Position numbers and translations under genes: made by a program. A DNA stretch of 64,000 bases from Streptomyces sp. 11x1 (lineage in GTDB: Bacteria; Actinomycetota; Actinomycetes; Streptomycetales; Streptomycetaceae), in NCBI RefSeq assembly GCF_032598905.1, contig NZ_CP122458.1, positions 1,798,001 to 1,862,000 of the forward strand, written 5' to 3'. The notes under the pieces were generated by a model, which saw nothing but the letters and a program-made list of their open reading frames with translations, did not search any database and was not told the DNA's origin. Below are positions 16,890-25,757 of this stretch, in pieces; position 1 is the stretch's first letter, and each line of letters opens with the position of its first letter.

Positions 16890-19556
16890 GTGCGAAGAAC
16901 GCGCATCCTCACCGCCGTCCTGGCCCTCGCCGCCGGGCTGCTGGCGGGCTCCCCACCCGTCGTGGCCGCCGAGCGGGCCGAGGAGTCGGTGGCCGTCGCC
17001 GCCGACACCTACACCTGGACGAACGCCCGGATCGACGGCGGCGGCTTCGTCCCGGGCATCGTCTTCAACCGCAAGGAACGCAACCTCGCGTACGCCCGCA
17101 CCGACATCGGCGGTGCCTACCGCTGGGTGGAGGCGTCCAAGACCTGGACCCCGTTGCTCGATTCCATCGGCTGGGACGACTGGGGTCACACCGGTGTCGT
17201 GAGCCTCGCCTCCGACCCGGTCGATCCGAACAAGGTGTACGTGGCGGCCGGGACGTACACCAACAGCTGGGATCCGGGGAACGGGGCGATCCTGCGGTCG
17301 TCGGACCGGGGGGCCAGCTGGCAGAAGGCGCATCTGCCGTTCAAGCTGGGCGGGAACATGCCGGGGCGGGGCATGGGCGAACGGCTGGCGGTGGACCCGA
17401 ACCGCAACAGCGTGCTGTACCTGGGCGCGCCCAGCGGCAAGGGGCTGTGGCGGTCCACGGACTCGGGGGTCACCTGGTCGCAGGTGACGAACTTCCCGAA
17501 CGTCGGCAACTATGTGGCCGATCCGTCCGACACCAGCGGCTACTCCAGCGACAACCAGGGCATCGTCTGGGTCACCTTCGACGAGTCGACGGGCACCTCG
17601 GGCAACGCCACGCGGACCCTGTACGTCGGGGTCGCCGACAAGGACAACGCGGTCTACCGGTCCACGGACGCGGGGGCGACCTGGTCGCGGCTGGCCGGGC
17701 AGCCGACCGGCTATCTGGCCCACAAGGGCGTCCTCGACACCGCGAACGGCCATCTGTACCTGTCGTACAGCGACAAGGGTGGGCCGTACGACGGCGGCAA
17801 GGGGCAGCTGTGGCGGTACGCGACGGCGACCGGCACCTGGACGAACATCAGCCCGGTGGCGGAGGCCGACACCTCCTACGGCTTCAGCGGGTTGACCGTC
17901 GACCGGCAGGACCCGGGCACGGTCATGGCGACGGCGTACAGCTCCTGGTGGCCGGACACGCAGATCTTCCGCTCCACGGACAGCGGCGCCACGTGGACCA
18001 GGGCCTGGGACTACACGTCGTACCCGAACCGTGCGAACCGATACACCATGGACGTCTCCTCGTCCCCCTGGCTGACCTGGGGCGCGAATCCCCCGCCGCC
18101 CGAGCAGACACCCAAGCTCGGCTGGATGACCGAGGCGCTGGAGATCGACCCGTTCGACTCGAACCGCATGATGTACGGGACCGGCGCGACGATCTACGGC
18201 ACGGAGAACCTGGGGAACTGGGACAGCGGCAGCCAGTTCACCATCAGACCGATGGTGCGGGGGCTGGAGGAGACGGCCGTCAACGACCTGGCCTCTCCCC
18301 CGTCCGGTGCGCCGCTGCTGAGCGCGCTCGGAGACATCGGCGGCTTCCGGCACACCGATCTGACGAAGGTCCCGTCGATGATGTTCACCCAGCCGAACTT
18401 CACGACGACGACCAGTCTGGACTTCGCCGAGTCGACCCCGAACACGGTGGTGCGTGTGGGGAATCTGGACTCCGGTCCGCACATCGCGTTCTCCACGGAC
18501 AACGGCGCCAACTGGTTCGCCGGGACGGACCCTTCGGGTGTCAGCGGCGGCGGTACGGTCGCGGCGGCCTCGGACGGCGGCCGTTTCGTGTGGAGTCCCG
18601 AGGGCACGGGCGTGCGGTACACGACCGGGTTCGGCACCACGTGGTCGGCGTCGAGCGGTATCCCGTCCGGCGCGATCGTGGAGTCCGACCGGGTGGACCC
18701 GAGGACCTTCTACGGCTTCAAGTCCGGGAAGTTCTACGTCAGTACGGACGGCGGGGCGACCTTCACCGCGTCGAACGCGACCGGGCTGCCCAGCGGCGAC
18801 AGTGTCCGTTTCAAGGCGCTGCCCGGGGTGAAGGGCGACGTCTGGCTGGCCGGTGGCGCCACCGACGGGGCCTACGGGCTGTGGCACTCGACGGACGGCG
18901 GCGCGACCTGGACCAAGCTCTCCGGCGTCGAGCAGGCCGACACGATCGGCTTCGGCAAGGCGGCGACGGGAGCCTCGTACCAGACCCTCTACACCAGCGC
19001 CAAGATCGGCGGCGTGCGCGGCGTCTTCCGCTCGACGGACAAGGGCGGGACCTGGACCCGGATCAACGACGACGCCCACCAGTGGGGGTGGACGGGCGCG
19101 GCGATCACGGGTGACCCGAGGGTGTACGGGCGGGTCTACATCGCGACGAACGGGCGCGGGGTCATCTACGGCGACTCCTCCGACACCGGCGGCGGGGGCG
19201 GCGGTACGGATCCGGACCCCGAGCCCGAGCCGACGGGCCCCTGCGCGGTGACGTACAAGATCACCAATGAGTGGTCCGGGGGCTTCCAGGCGGACGTGCG
19301 GCTGTCCAACACGGGCACGAGCGCGTGGACCGGCTGGTCGCTCGGCTGGACCTTCCCGGGCGGTCAGCGCATCTCCCAGATCTGGAACGCCGCCCACACC
19401 CAGACGGGGTCGGCGGTCACCGCCCGGAACATCGGCTGGAACGGCACGGTGGCGGCCGGTGCGTCGGTGAGTTTCGGCTTCACCGGAAGCTGGTCGGGGA
19501 CGAACGGCAAGCCGACCGCGTTCAAGCTCGGTGACCAGTCCTGCGCGGTGACCTGA
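16890..19556 (+). CDS. Secreted GH74 xyloglucanase with C-terminal CBM2
   Basis: The 888-residue protein has a signal peptide (RILTAVLALAAGLLAG), then two tandem seven-bladed propellers of GH74 (~40-770). These have the family start (TWTNARIDGGGFVPGIVFN, DIGGAYRW) and many BNR-like turns (SSDRGASW, STDSGVTW, STDAGATW, STDGGATF, STDKGGTW). The catalytic Asp residues are expected in DIGGAYRW and in the second propeller (LGDIGGFRHTDL). A Gly/Asp/Glu/Pro linker leads to CBM2 (~790-888; CAVTYKITNEWSGGF, KLGDQSCAVT). It cleaves xyloglucan backbone between substituted glucoses. GTG at 16890 is preceded by AGGAGAGGA. A strong hairpin follows the stop. Confidence 0.95.
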   Translation: MRRTRILTAVLALAAGLLAGSPPVVAAERAEESVAVAADTYTWTNARIDGGGFVPGIVFNRKERNLAYARTDIGGAYRWVEASKTWTPLLDSIGWDDWGHTGVVSLASDPVDPNKVYVAAGTYTNSWDPGNGAILRSSDRGASWQKAHLPFKLGGNMPGRGMGERLAVDPNRNSVLYLGAPSGKGLWRSTDSGVTWSQVTNFPNVGNYVADPSDTSGYSSDNQGIVWVTFDESTGTSGNATRTLYVGVADKDNAVYRSTDAGATWSRLAGQPTGYLAHKGVLDTANGHLYLSYSDKGGPYDGGKGQLWRYATATGTWTNISPVAEADTSYGFSGLTVDRQDPGTVMATAYSSWWPDTQIFRSTDSGATWTRAWDYTSYPNRANRYTMDVSSSPWLTWGANPPPPEQTPKLGWMTEALEIDPFDSNRMMYGTGATIYGTENLGNWDSGSQFTIRPMVRGLEETAVNDLASPPSGAPLLSALGDIGGFRHTDLTKVPSMMFTQPNFTTTTSLDFAESTPNTVVRVGNLDSGPHIAFSTDNGANWFAGTDPSGVSGGGTVAAASDGGRFVWSPEGTGVRYTTGFGTTWSASSGIPSGAIVESDRVDPRTFYGFKSGKFYVSTDGGATFTASNATGLPSGDSVRFKALPGVKGDVWLAGGATDGAYGLWHSTDGGATWTKLSGVEQADTIGFGKAATGASYQTLYTSAKIGGVRGVFRSTDKGGTWTRINDDAHQWGWTGAAITGDPRVYGRVYIATNGRGVIYGDSSDTGGGGGGTDPDPEPEPTGPCAVTYKITNEWSGGFQADVRLSNTGTSAWTGWSLGWTFPGGQRISQIWNAAHTQTGSAVTARNIGWNGTVAAGASVSFGFTGSWSGTNGKPTAFKLGDQSCAVT

Positions 19557-19572
19557 CACCCGCGCCGGACGA

Positions 19573-19610
19573 GAAGAGGGCGCGCGTCCGGGTCGGCGCG
19601 CGCCCTCTTC
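19573..19610 (+). terminator. Terminator after the GH74 gene
   Basis: Arms GAAGAGGGCGCGCG and CGCGCGCCCTCTTC form a perfect 14-bp stem with a 10-nt loop, 16 bp after the GH74 stop. Confidence 0.85.
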
Positions 19611-19739
19611 GTACCCTGTACAAGTGGAAGGTCGAACCGCGTACACCCTCCCCTGTAGGCATGTTCATGTCGGGCACAGAAGGGCAATTCAGAGTGTGTA
19701 CGCACGGCTCGCCCGGAGACCTTCACAGAAGGAGCCCCT

Positions 19740-20669
19740 GTGCCGAACCACAGCCGCGTCACGCGCCGACTGAGCATGAAGACCGCCCTCGCCGCGGTGG
19801 CTCTGCTGTCCTTGTCCCGTACCACCGGACTGTCCGGCGCACCCGCCGTCGCGGCGGTGGAGGAGAAGAAGGAGGAGGCCATCGCCGGCCCGCCCCTCGC
19901 GACCATGTCCTTCAATCTGCGCTACGCGAGCACCGTGCGGCCCAACAGCTGGGCCGTGCGCAGACCGGTGATGCGGGCCCTGCTGCGGCAGGAAGCACCC
20001 CATGTCATCGGCACCCAGGAGGGCCTCCATCAGCAACTGCGCGACATCGAGGCCGACCTGGGGACGGACTACCGCTGGATCGGCACCGGCCGCGCGGGCG
20101 GCAACCGCGACGAGTTCATGGCCGTCTTCTACGACACCCGCCGGCTCGCGCCCGTCGAGTATCGGCACTTCTGGCTCTCCGACACACCGGAGGTGCCCGG
20201 GTCGAACACCTGGGGCGGCGGTTCCATCCGGATGGTCACCTGGGTCCGGTTCCGTGACCTGAAGGACGGCGACAGACAGTTCTACGTCCTCAACACCCAC
20301 CTCGACAACCTCAGCCAGTACGCACGCGACCGCGCCGCGGCCCTGATCGCCCAGCGCATCGCCGGGCTCGACCGGTCGCTGCCCCTCGTCGTCACCGGCG
20401 ACTTCAACGTGGCGGCCCACCGGAACACGGTCTACGACACGATGCTGGGCGCCGGCCTCGTCGACACCTGGGACGCGGCACCCGAGCGCAACGACCTGTA
20501 CGCGACGTTCCACGGCCACCGCCCGCTGACGCCGGGCGGCGACCGCATCGACTGGATCCTGACCACTCCGGGCATCACGGTGCACCGGGCGGCCATCAAC
20601 ACGTTCGCGTCCGGTGGCCAGTTCCCCAGCGACCATCTGCCGGTGCAGGCGTCCGTCACGCTGGGCTGA
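19740..20669 (+). CDS. Secreted endonuclease/exonuclease/phosphatase-family protein
   Basis: The 309-residue protein has an N-terminal export segment (~13-40; RLSMKTALAAVALLSLS) and a complete EEP metal-dependent hydrolase domain. SFNLRY holds the metal-binding Asn, VIGTQEG the Glu, VLNTHLDN the His, VTGDFNV the Asp/Asn pair, GDRIDWIL the Asp, and PSDHLPV the catalytic Asp-His. Such enzymes hydrolyse phosphodiester bonds in nucleic acids, inositol phosphates or sphingomyelin; the secreted actinomycete type is uncharacterised as far as I know. The GTG start at 19740 has AAGGAG 5 bp upstream. It is convergent with the PL11 gene, with a terminator between them. Confidence 0.88.
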   Translation: MPNHSRVTRRLSMKTALAAVALLSLSRTTGLSGAPAVAAVEEKKEEAIAGPPLATMSFNLRYASTVRPNSWAVRRPVMRALLRQEAPHVIGTQEGLHQQLRDIEADLGTDYRWIGTGRAGGNRDEFMAVFYDTRRLAPVEYRHFWLSDTPEVPGSNTWGGGSIRMVTWVRFRDLKDGDRQFYVLNTHLDNLSQYARDRAAALIAQRIAGLDRSLPLVVTGDFNVAAHRNTVYDTMLGAGLVDTWDAAPERNDLYATFHGHRPLTPGGDRIDWILTTPGITVHRAAINTFASGGQFPSDHLPVQASVTLG

Positions 20670-20686
20670 CCAGCGCGCGCAGGAGT

Positions 20687-20713
20687 CCGTGGGCGGGCCG
20701 GGCCCGCCCACGG
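20687..20713. terminator. Bidirectional terminator between the EEP gene and the PL11 gene
   Basis: A 12-bp perfect stem (left arm CCGTGGGCGGGC) with a 3-nt loop lies in the 52-bp gap between the two convergent stop codons. Confidence 0.8.
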
Positions 20714-20721
20714 AGCGGCCC

Positions 20722-22587
20722 CTACGGCGTGTACACGGTCGGCCTGGGCGCCGTCGGCATGCCGGCGCCGATGAAGAAGCTGGTGTGCGGGGGCTGGTTG
20801 TACGCGGTGTTCTGCCAGGCCAGCCCTGTGCGGTACATCGGGTCGTGCAGCAGGGTCGTGATCTTCGTGCTCGTCTCGATCGGCGTCGAGTAGATCCGCA
20901 GCGCCGTGTTGCCGCTCGTGCGCCAGACCACCTCCTCACGCCAGTCGCCGAGGATGTCGCCGGAGAGCGCCGGGGTGGCCTTGGTGCCGTTGTTGGAGGA
21001 GACCCCGGAGCCGGTCAGCAGCCGGGTGTCGGCGGATGTGCCGTACTTGTCGATCCGGGTGCCGTCGAGGAGCTCACGGACCGGGTCGCCGTCCCACCAG
21101 GAGAGGAAGTTGACCGAGGAGGGCTCGCGGCCCTTCGCCGCGTCGGCCTCGTCGCGGATGGCGGAGTCGGAGGCCGACCACATCTCGGGGCCGTCGCTGC
21201 CCGCGTGGATGTCACCGGCGACTCCCCGCCCGTTGTCGCAGCAGGCGGCGAGTTGCCAGCGGACCACACCGTTGGCCGGGTTGATGTACAGCTCGGCGGG
21301 CTGGGAGGTGGACTCCGAGACCTTGAAGTACTCCAGGCCGGACGTCGACGCGTCGAGGTCGCCCAGGTGCTGGGCGTCGCCGTGGCCCGTCCGGGTGGTC
21401 CACAGGGCGGCCCCGTTGTCGTCCACGGCCATCGCGCCGTACACGATCTCGTCCCGGCCGTCGTTGTCGACGTCACCGACGGAGAGGCTGTGCGAACCCT
21501 GGCCGTCGTAGCCCCGGCCGGAGTTGGTGGAGGAGTTGGTGTCGAAGGTCCAGCGGCGGGTGAAGGAGCCGTTCCGCCAGTCCCAGGCCGCGATCACCGA
21601 ACGGGTGTAATAGCCGCGCGCCATGATCAGGGAAGGGTGGGCACCGTCCAGATACGCCGTCCCGGCGAGGAAGCGGTCCACGCGGTTGCCGTACGAGTCG
21701 CCCCAGGACGAGACCGTGCCCCGGGCCGGGACGTGGTCGACGGTCTGCATCGCGCGCCCGGTCTGCCCGTTGAACATGGTCAGGTACTCGGGCCCGGACA
21801 GGATGTAGCCGCTGGAGTTGCGGTGGTCGGCGGAGGAGCTGCCGATGACCGTCCCCGCCCCGTCGACCGTGCCGTCCGCCGTCTTGGCGGCGATCTCCGC
21901 CTTGCCGTCGCCGTCGTAGTCGTACACCTGGAACTGGGTGTAGTGCGCGCCCGAGCGGATGTTGCGGCCCAGGTCGATGCGCCACAGTCGGGTGCCGTCG
22001 AGCTTGACGCCGTCGATGATCGTGTTGCCGGTGTAGCCGGACCGGGAGTTGTCCTTGGCGTTCGTGGGCTGCCACTTCAGGACGAACTCCAGGGCCCCGT
22101 CGCCGTCGAGGTCGCCCACGGAGGCGTCGTTCGCCTCGTAGGTGTAGGCGACGCCGTCCGGGGTGGTGCCGCCCGCGGGTGCGCTGATCGGCACGTCCTT
22201 GTAGCCGGTGCGCAGTTGGACGGCGTGCACCGAGTCGCCCTGCTCCACGCCGCCCACGACCGCGCGGACCGTGTAGTCGGCCTGGGCCGGGGCGCCGGTG
22301 TGGAAGTAGTTCGTCGAGCCGGTGATCGGGGTGGAGTTGACCTTCGTACCGGCTCGGTAGACGTTGAAGGACACGTCATTCGGGTCGGTGGCCAGCCAGC
22401 GCCAGCTGACCAGGTTGCCGCTGTCGACGTGCACGCTGACCACGCCCCGGTCGAGGCGCTCGACCTGGCGGGCGGTGGCAGCCTCGGCGGGCGTGCCGGT
22501 GAACGTGGTGAGTCCGGCGGCGACCAGGGCCGCTGTCACCAGCGAGCGCAGGGCTCGGCGTCTGTGGTGCCTGTGCGGGTGCTGCAC
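20722..22587 (-). CDS. Secreted PL11 rhamnogalacturonan lyase
   Basis: The 621-residue protein has a signal peptide (~1-37; LRSLVTAALVAAGLTTFTG, ending PAEAA). An N-terminal beta domain (VERLDRGVVSVHVDSGNLV, SWRWLATDPNDVSFNVYR) leads to an eight-bladed propeller with calcium-binding loops (VGDLDGDGALEFV, VYDYDGDGKAEI, VGDVDNDGRDEIV, SGDILGDWREEVVWR). This is the PL11/YesW pattern, enzymes that cut the rhamnose-galacturonate backbone of pectin by beta-elimination. Length is normal. The ATG at 22587 begins a His/Arg-rich n-region (QHPHRHHRRRALR). It completes a cellulose, xyloglucan and pectin set with the neighbouring genes. Confidence 0.94.
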   Translation of the reverse strand: MQHPHRHHRRRALRSLVTAALVAAGLTTFTGTPAEAATARQVERLDRGVVSVHVDSGNLVSWRWLATDPNDVSFNVYRAGTKVNSTPITGSTNYFHTGAPAQADYTVRAVVGGVEQGDSVHAVQLRTGYKDVPISAPAGGTTPDGVAYTYEANDASVGDLDGDGALEFVLKWQPTNAKDNSRSGYTGNTIIDGVKLDGTRLWRIDLGRNIRSGAHYTQFQVYDYDGDGKAEIAAKTADGTVDGAGTVIGSSSADHRNSSGYILSGPEYLTMFNGQTGRAMQTVDHVPARGTVSSWGDSYGNRVDRFLAGTAYLDGAHPSLIMARGYYTRSVIAAWDWRNGSFTRRWTFDTNSSTNSGRGYDGQGSHSLSVGDVDNDGRDEIVYGAMAVDDNGAALWTTRTGHGDAQHLGDLDASTSGLEYFKVSESTSQPAELYINPANGVVRWQLAACCDNGRGVAGDIHAGSDGPEMWSASDSAIRDEADAAKGREPSSVNFLSWWDGDPVRELLDGTRIDKYGTSADTRLLTGSGVSSNNGTKATPALSGDILGDWREEVVWRTSGNTALRIYSTPIETSTKITTLLHDPMYRTGLAWQNTAYNQPPHTSFFIGAGMPTAPRPTVYTP

Positions 22588-22626
22588 GTGACGAACCTCC
22601 AGAAGAAACGGACGGGTTCCACTCCT

Positions 22627-23598
22627 TCAGTCGCCACCGTTCCCGGCCACGTTGCCGTATCTTTCGGCCAGTTCGGCCACGGTCCGGGCGATCCTGTGGC
22701 GCAGTTCGGCCGGTTCCAGCACCTCGATGTCCGTGCCCAGCCGCAGGAACTCGCCGTGCGCGTGCTCGACGGACTCGACGGGCACCCTCACCGTGGCCCA
22801 GCCGTCTTCGGCCGTGCCGCCCTCGGCGGGAACGGCCCTGGGCAGGGTCACGCCCGGCGCCAGCCGGACCAGCGCCTCGCCACGGTGCAGCCGGGCGTGG
22901 AAGTCGCGCTGGTACGCCGCCCAGTACGCGGCGAGGTCGAAGCCGTCCGGGCGGGTGAACTCCTCGTCGGCGGCGTCGGGTTCGAGGATGTCGAGGATCT
23001 GGTCCACGCGGAACGTACGGGGTCCCGGCCCCGCGACGACGTACCAGCGGCCCGCCTTGAGGACCAGGCCGTACGGTTCGAGACGACGCCGTACATCGGT
23101 CGGCTCGGCCCAGCGGCGGTAGAGGACGTGCAGCACCCGGCCGTTCCAGACCGCGTCGGCGACGGCGGACAGGAACGGGGTGTCGTCGGCCTCCGCGTAC
23201 CAGCCGGGGGCGTCCAGGTGGAAGCGGCCGGCGACCCGGTCGGCGTGGGCCCGCAGCTCGACGGGGAGGGCCGCGCGGACCTTCAGCCGAGCGGCGGCCA
23301 GCACCGCGCCGAGGCCCAGGTCGGCGGCGGGCCCCGGGGCGCCCGCGAGGAACAGGGCCTCGGCCTCGTTCCTCGTGAGCCCGGTGAGGCGGGTGCGGTA
23401 GCCCTCCAGGAGGCGGTAGCCCCCGGCGTGGCCCGCGTCGCCGTAGAGCGGGACCCCGGCCGCGCCCAGCGCCTCCACGTCCCGGTAGACCGTGCGGACG
23501 GAGACCTCCAGCTCCTCGGCGAGCTCGGCGGCGGTCATCCGCCCCCGGGTCTGGAGCAGCAGCAGGACGGAGACGAGTCGGCTGGACTTCACTGACAC
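22627..23598 (-). CDS. WYL-domain transcriptional regulator (DeoR-type HTH)
   Basis: The 323-residue protein has an N-terminal HTH (residues ~4-55; VLLLLQTRGRMTAAELAE, VSVRTVYRDVEAL), a WYL domain (~135-215; VLHVLYRRWAEP, LEPYGLVLKAGRWYVVAG), and a WCX C-terminal region (VESVEHAHGEFLRLG). WYL domains sense nucleic-acid-like or other small ligands. The GTG at 23598 lies within a near-perfect operator (23587-23613), which indicates autoregulation and control of the divergent pair starting at 23632. Confidence 0.93.
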   Translation of the reverse strand: MSVKSSRLVSVLLLLQTRGRMTAAELAEELEVSVRTVYRDVEALGAAGVPLYGDAGHAGGYRLLEGYRTRLTGLTRNEAEALFLAGAPGPAADLGLGAVLAAARLKVRAALPVELRAHADRVAGRFHLDAPGWYAEADDTPFLSAVADAVWNGRVLHVLYRRWAEPTDVRRRLEPYGLVLKAGRWYVVAGPGPRTFRVDQILDILEPDAADEEFTRPDGFDLAAYWAAYQRDFHARLHRGEALVRLAPGVTLPRAVPAEGGTAEDGWATVRVPVESVEHAHGEFLRLGTDIEVLEPAELRHRIARTVAELAERYGNVAGNGGD

Positions 23599-23613
23599 AG
23601 GATGTCAGTGAAG
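23587..23613. promoter_or_regulatory. Operator with 11-bp perfect arms at the WYL regulator start
   Basis: CTTCACTGACA and TGTCAGTGAAG are exact inverted complements separated by 5 bp. The left arm covers the first codons of the WYL gene, and the right arm ends 18 bp before the divergent ATG at 23632. Bound protein would block both transcripts. Confidence 0.8.
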
Positions 23614-23631
23614 CGGTCCTAACGTGCCGCC

Positions 23632-24132
23632 ATGCCCTTCACCGAGAAACTGCTGACCGTGCCGCCGCCCGTCGAGGCGGCCGGCCGACGGATCAAGCGC
23701 TACCACGTCACGGCCGACCCGGACGGCATCGCTCCCGAGGTCGCGGAGGCGGCGTACGCGCTCCTTCCCGCACTGCTGCCGGAGCCGGACGGGACCACAC
23801 CGCCCGCGACCTTCGTCGTGCTGCACCGGGGCGGCGACACCGGTGCCTACCTGAACGTCTACAGCTGGGTGTGGGACAACGTCCTGCACTTCGCCGGAGC
23901 GGCGGCGGGCCAGCCGGTGCTCGGCTGCCCGGACACCGACCCCACGCACTTCGTGGCCACCGACCGCCCGTGGATCGGCTGCGTCTGGGAACTCCCGCCG
24001 ATCCAGCACGAACGCGACGCCTGGGTACGGCACGTCCTCGCACCGGAACTCCCGGACCTCGACGCCTACTTGGCGGACTCCCTGCCCGCCGGGACGACCG
24101 GAACCCCCTCGCTCACCGGAGGTCGGCGATGA
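23632..24132 (+). CDS. Uncharacterised protein, probable WYL-regulator target
   Basis: The 166-residue protein is soluble, with no signal peptide, membrane segment or recognised motif. It contains PATFVVLHRGGDTGAYL, NVYSWVWDNVLHFAG and DRPWIGCVWELPPIQHE; the central WVWDN and WELPP stretches are typical of small actinobacterial proteins of unknown role. Its stop overlaps the start of the next gene by 4 bp (ATGA), so the two are translationally coupled. It is divergent from the WYL regulator and shares its operator, which suggests substrate-dependent induction. Confidence 0.75.
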   Translation: MPFTEKLLTVPPPVEAAGRRIKRYHVTADPDGIAPEVAEAAYALLPALLPEPDGTTPPATFVVLHRGGDTGAYLNVYSWVWDNVLHFAGAAAGQPVLGCPDTDPTHFVATDRPWIGCVWELPPIQHERDAWVRHVLAPELPDLDAYLADSLPAGTTGTPSLTGGRR

Positions 24133-24605
24133 GCGGCCCGCACGACTTCGACTTCTTCCACGGCGCGTGGGAGGCCCACCACCGCCGCCGCACCGACTTC
24201 CTCGCGCCGGACAGCGACTGGGAGGAGTTCACCTCCACCAGCCGCTGCTGGGCCCTCTTCGACGGGGCCGCGAACATCGACGAGATCGACATGCCGCACC
24301 TCGGCTCGAAGGGGCTGACCCTGCGGCTGTTCGACCCACGGGCGCGGACCTGGTCGCTGAGCTGGTCCTCCAGCCGTACCGGCACGCTGTTCCCGCCGGT
24401 CACGGGCCGGTTCGAGGGCGGCCGGGGGGAGTTCTACGGCGACGACACCCTCGACGACGAGAACGTGCGCGTGCGTTTCGTGTGGTCGGGGATGTCCGAG
24501 ACCTTCGCCCGCTGGGAGCAGGCGTTCTCCCGGGACGGCGGCACGACCTGGCTGACCAACTGGATCATGGAGTTCAGGCGGCCTTCCGGAACGACCGCAG
24601 GGTGA
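24129..24605 (+). CDS. Uncharacterised DUF1579-like protein, coupled to the preceding gene
   Basis: The 158-residue protein begins DFDFFHGAWEAHHRR, like the start of DUF1579/lipocalin-type domains that open with 'DF..G.W...'. It continues with repeated beta-strands (LTLRLFDPRARTWSLSWSS, FVWSGMSETFARWEQAFS, DGGTTWLTNWIMEF). A small ligand-binding barrel is a plausible fold. The ATG lies within the ATGA overlap with the upstream gene. Its 3' end overlaps the convergent methyltransferase gene by 32 bp. Confidence 0.7.
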   Translation: MSGPHDFDFFHGAWEAHHRRRTDFLAPDSDWEEFTSTSRCWALFDGAANIDEIDMPHLGSKGLTLRLFDPRARTWSLSWSSSRTGTLFPPVTGRFEGGRGEFYGDDTLDDENVRVRFVWSGMSETFARWEQAFSRDGGTTWLTNWIMEFRRPSGTTAG

Positions 24606-25317
24606 ACTCCGGGTCCGGGCGCGGCAGGTCCTGGTCGGGCAGGGCGGCGAGGCGACGCGCGAAGTCGTCGGCCAGCGGATCGCCGGGCGGCAGCGTGACG
24701 AACCAGCCCCGGCGCAGGTCGGCGACCGTGCGGCGGGGGCTGCGGCCCTGGCCGCGCCCGGGGAATCGGGCCTGCCCGGCGGCACGCAGCCCGTGGGCGA
24801 CGGCGTACTTCTCGACCACGCCCGCGGGGTCCATCGCCGGGGCCCGGGGCCGTGGGGCGAGCACCGCGTCGATGTCGCTGCCCACGTTGTGGGAGGCGGC
24901 CTTGTCGACGGTGGTGACGTAGACGCCACCGGGGCGGAGCACCCGCGCGCACTCCCCGACCACGGCCCGCACGTCCTCGGGGCCGCCCAGCAGATGCAGC
25001 AGCCACACACTGGTGACGGCGTCGAACTCCCCGTCGCGGAACGGGAGTCGGCGGGCGTCACCGATCACGACGGAGCCGGGCAGCCGGGCGGCGGCCCGGC
25101 TCGCCATCGCATGCGTGAGGTCGACCCCCGTGACCCGTGTCCGGGGACGGGCAGCCGCGAGGCGACGGGTCACGATCCCGGTGCCGCAGGCGATGTCGAG
25201 CAGCCGGCGTGCGCCCTCGGGGACGAGGCCGAGCACGGCGTGGGCGGCGGCCTCGGCGCGGGGTTCGCCGCCCCGCAGGGTGTCGTAGGCGCCGGCCTCC
25301 TTGTCGTAGTCCAGCAC
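24574..25317 (-). CDS. Class I SAM-dependent methyltransferase
   Basis: The 247-residue protein has the SAM motif LLDIACGTGIVTRRLA (residues ~40-55), the acidic loop VTGVDLTHAMA, IGDARRLPFRDGEFDAV and LRPGGVYVTTVDKAA, the pattern of UbiE/Methyltransf_11 enzymes. GTG at 25317 is chosen because it follows the pterin dehydratase stop by 5 bp and opens with VLDYDKEAGAYD, the usual beginning. The two genes form an operon. The acceptor substrate is not known. Confidence 0.88.
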   Translation of the reverse strand: MLDYDKEAGAYDTLRGGEPRAEAAAHAVLGLVPEGARRLLDIACGTGIVTRRLAAARPRTRVTGVDLTHAMASRAAARLPGSVVIGDARRLPFRDGEFDAVTSVWLLHLLGGPEDVRAVVGECARVLRPGGVYVTTVDKAASHNVGSDIDAVLAPRPRAPAMDPAGVVEKYAVAHGLRAAGQARFPGRGQGRSPRRTVADLRRGWFVTLPPGDPLADDFARRLAALPDQDLPRPDPEFTLRSFRKAA

Positions 25318-25322
25318 CCGCC

Positions 25323-25628
25323 TCAGCCCGCCCCGTGACCGGGGGCGAGCGCCTCCACCCTGCGGGCCAGCTCGAAGTCCTTCTCGGTGACGGCGCCGCC
25401 GACGCTGTGGGTGTGGATGGTCAGCGACACCGTGTCGTAGCCGAGGGTGAGGTCGGAGTGGTGGTCGAGCTCCTCCTGGGTCTGGGCGATGTGCACTACC
25501 ATCGCGGTCGCCGCGAAGTGCGAGCCCAGCCGGTAGGAACGGGCGATCCGGTCCCCGTCCAGCGACCAGCCGGGCAGCTCCGTCAGCCGGTCCTCGATCT
25601 CCTTCTGCGACAAGGGTTCGACGGGCAT
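25323..25628 (-). CDS. Pterin-4a-carbinolamine dehydratase
   Basis: The 101-residue protein matches PCD/DCoH along its full length: LPGWSLDGDRIARSY, then the catalytic histidine motif in EELDHHSDLTLGYDTV and the TIHTHSVGGAVTEKDFELA end. The family dehydrates 4a-hydroxytetrahydropterin after aromatic amino acid hydroxylation, and some members are molybdopterin-related or regulatory. The ATG at 25628 gives normal length. It is the first gene of a two-gene unit with the methyltransferase. No aromatic hydroxylase lies nearby. Confidence 0.94.
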   Translation of the reverse strand: MPVEPLSQKEIEDRLTELPGWSLDGDRIARSYRLGSHFAATAMVVHIAQTQEELDHHSDLTLGYDTVSLTIHTHSVGGAVTEKDFELARRVEALAPGHGAG

Positions 25629-25757
25629 GACCCACTCCTTCCGGGAGGTCCCCTCCGTGACGTCCGGTCCCTCCCAGCGTGCCACAGACGGAGGGCCGGG
25701 TCCCTGGCCAGGAGCCCGGGCGCGCCACGCCTCGACCGGCTCGGTTACGTTCTCCGC

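Noticed and set aside
14172..19646. A 1,824-codon open frame on the minus strand across the GH48 and GH74 genes
   Set aside because: It is the antisense of two well-supported secreted glycosidases and consists of Arg/Gly/Val/Pro-rich low-information sequence. Such long antisense frames are expected with very high GC at third codon positions.
11769..22587. A cellulosome or an antibiotic gene cluster
   Set aside because: No dockerin or cohesin modules are visible, and no PKS, NRPS or terpene enzymes exist. The enzymes are free secreted CBM2 types.
20614..23595. A 993-codon plus-strand frame across PL11 and the WYL regulator
   Set aside because: Composition-driven antisense shadow. Both minus-strand genes have clear motifs and normal lengths.
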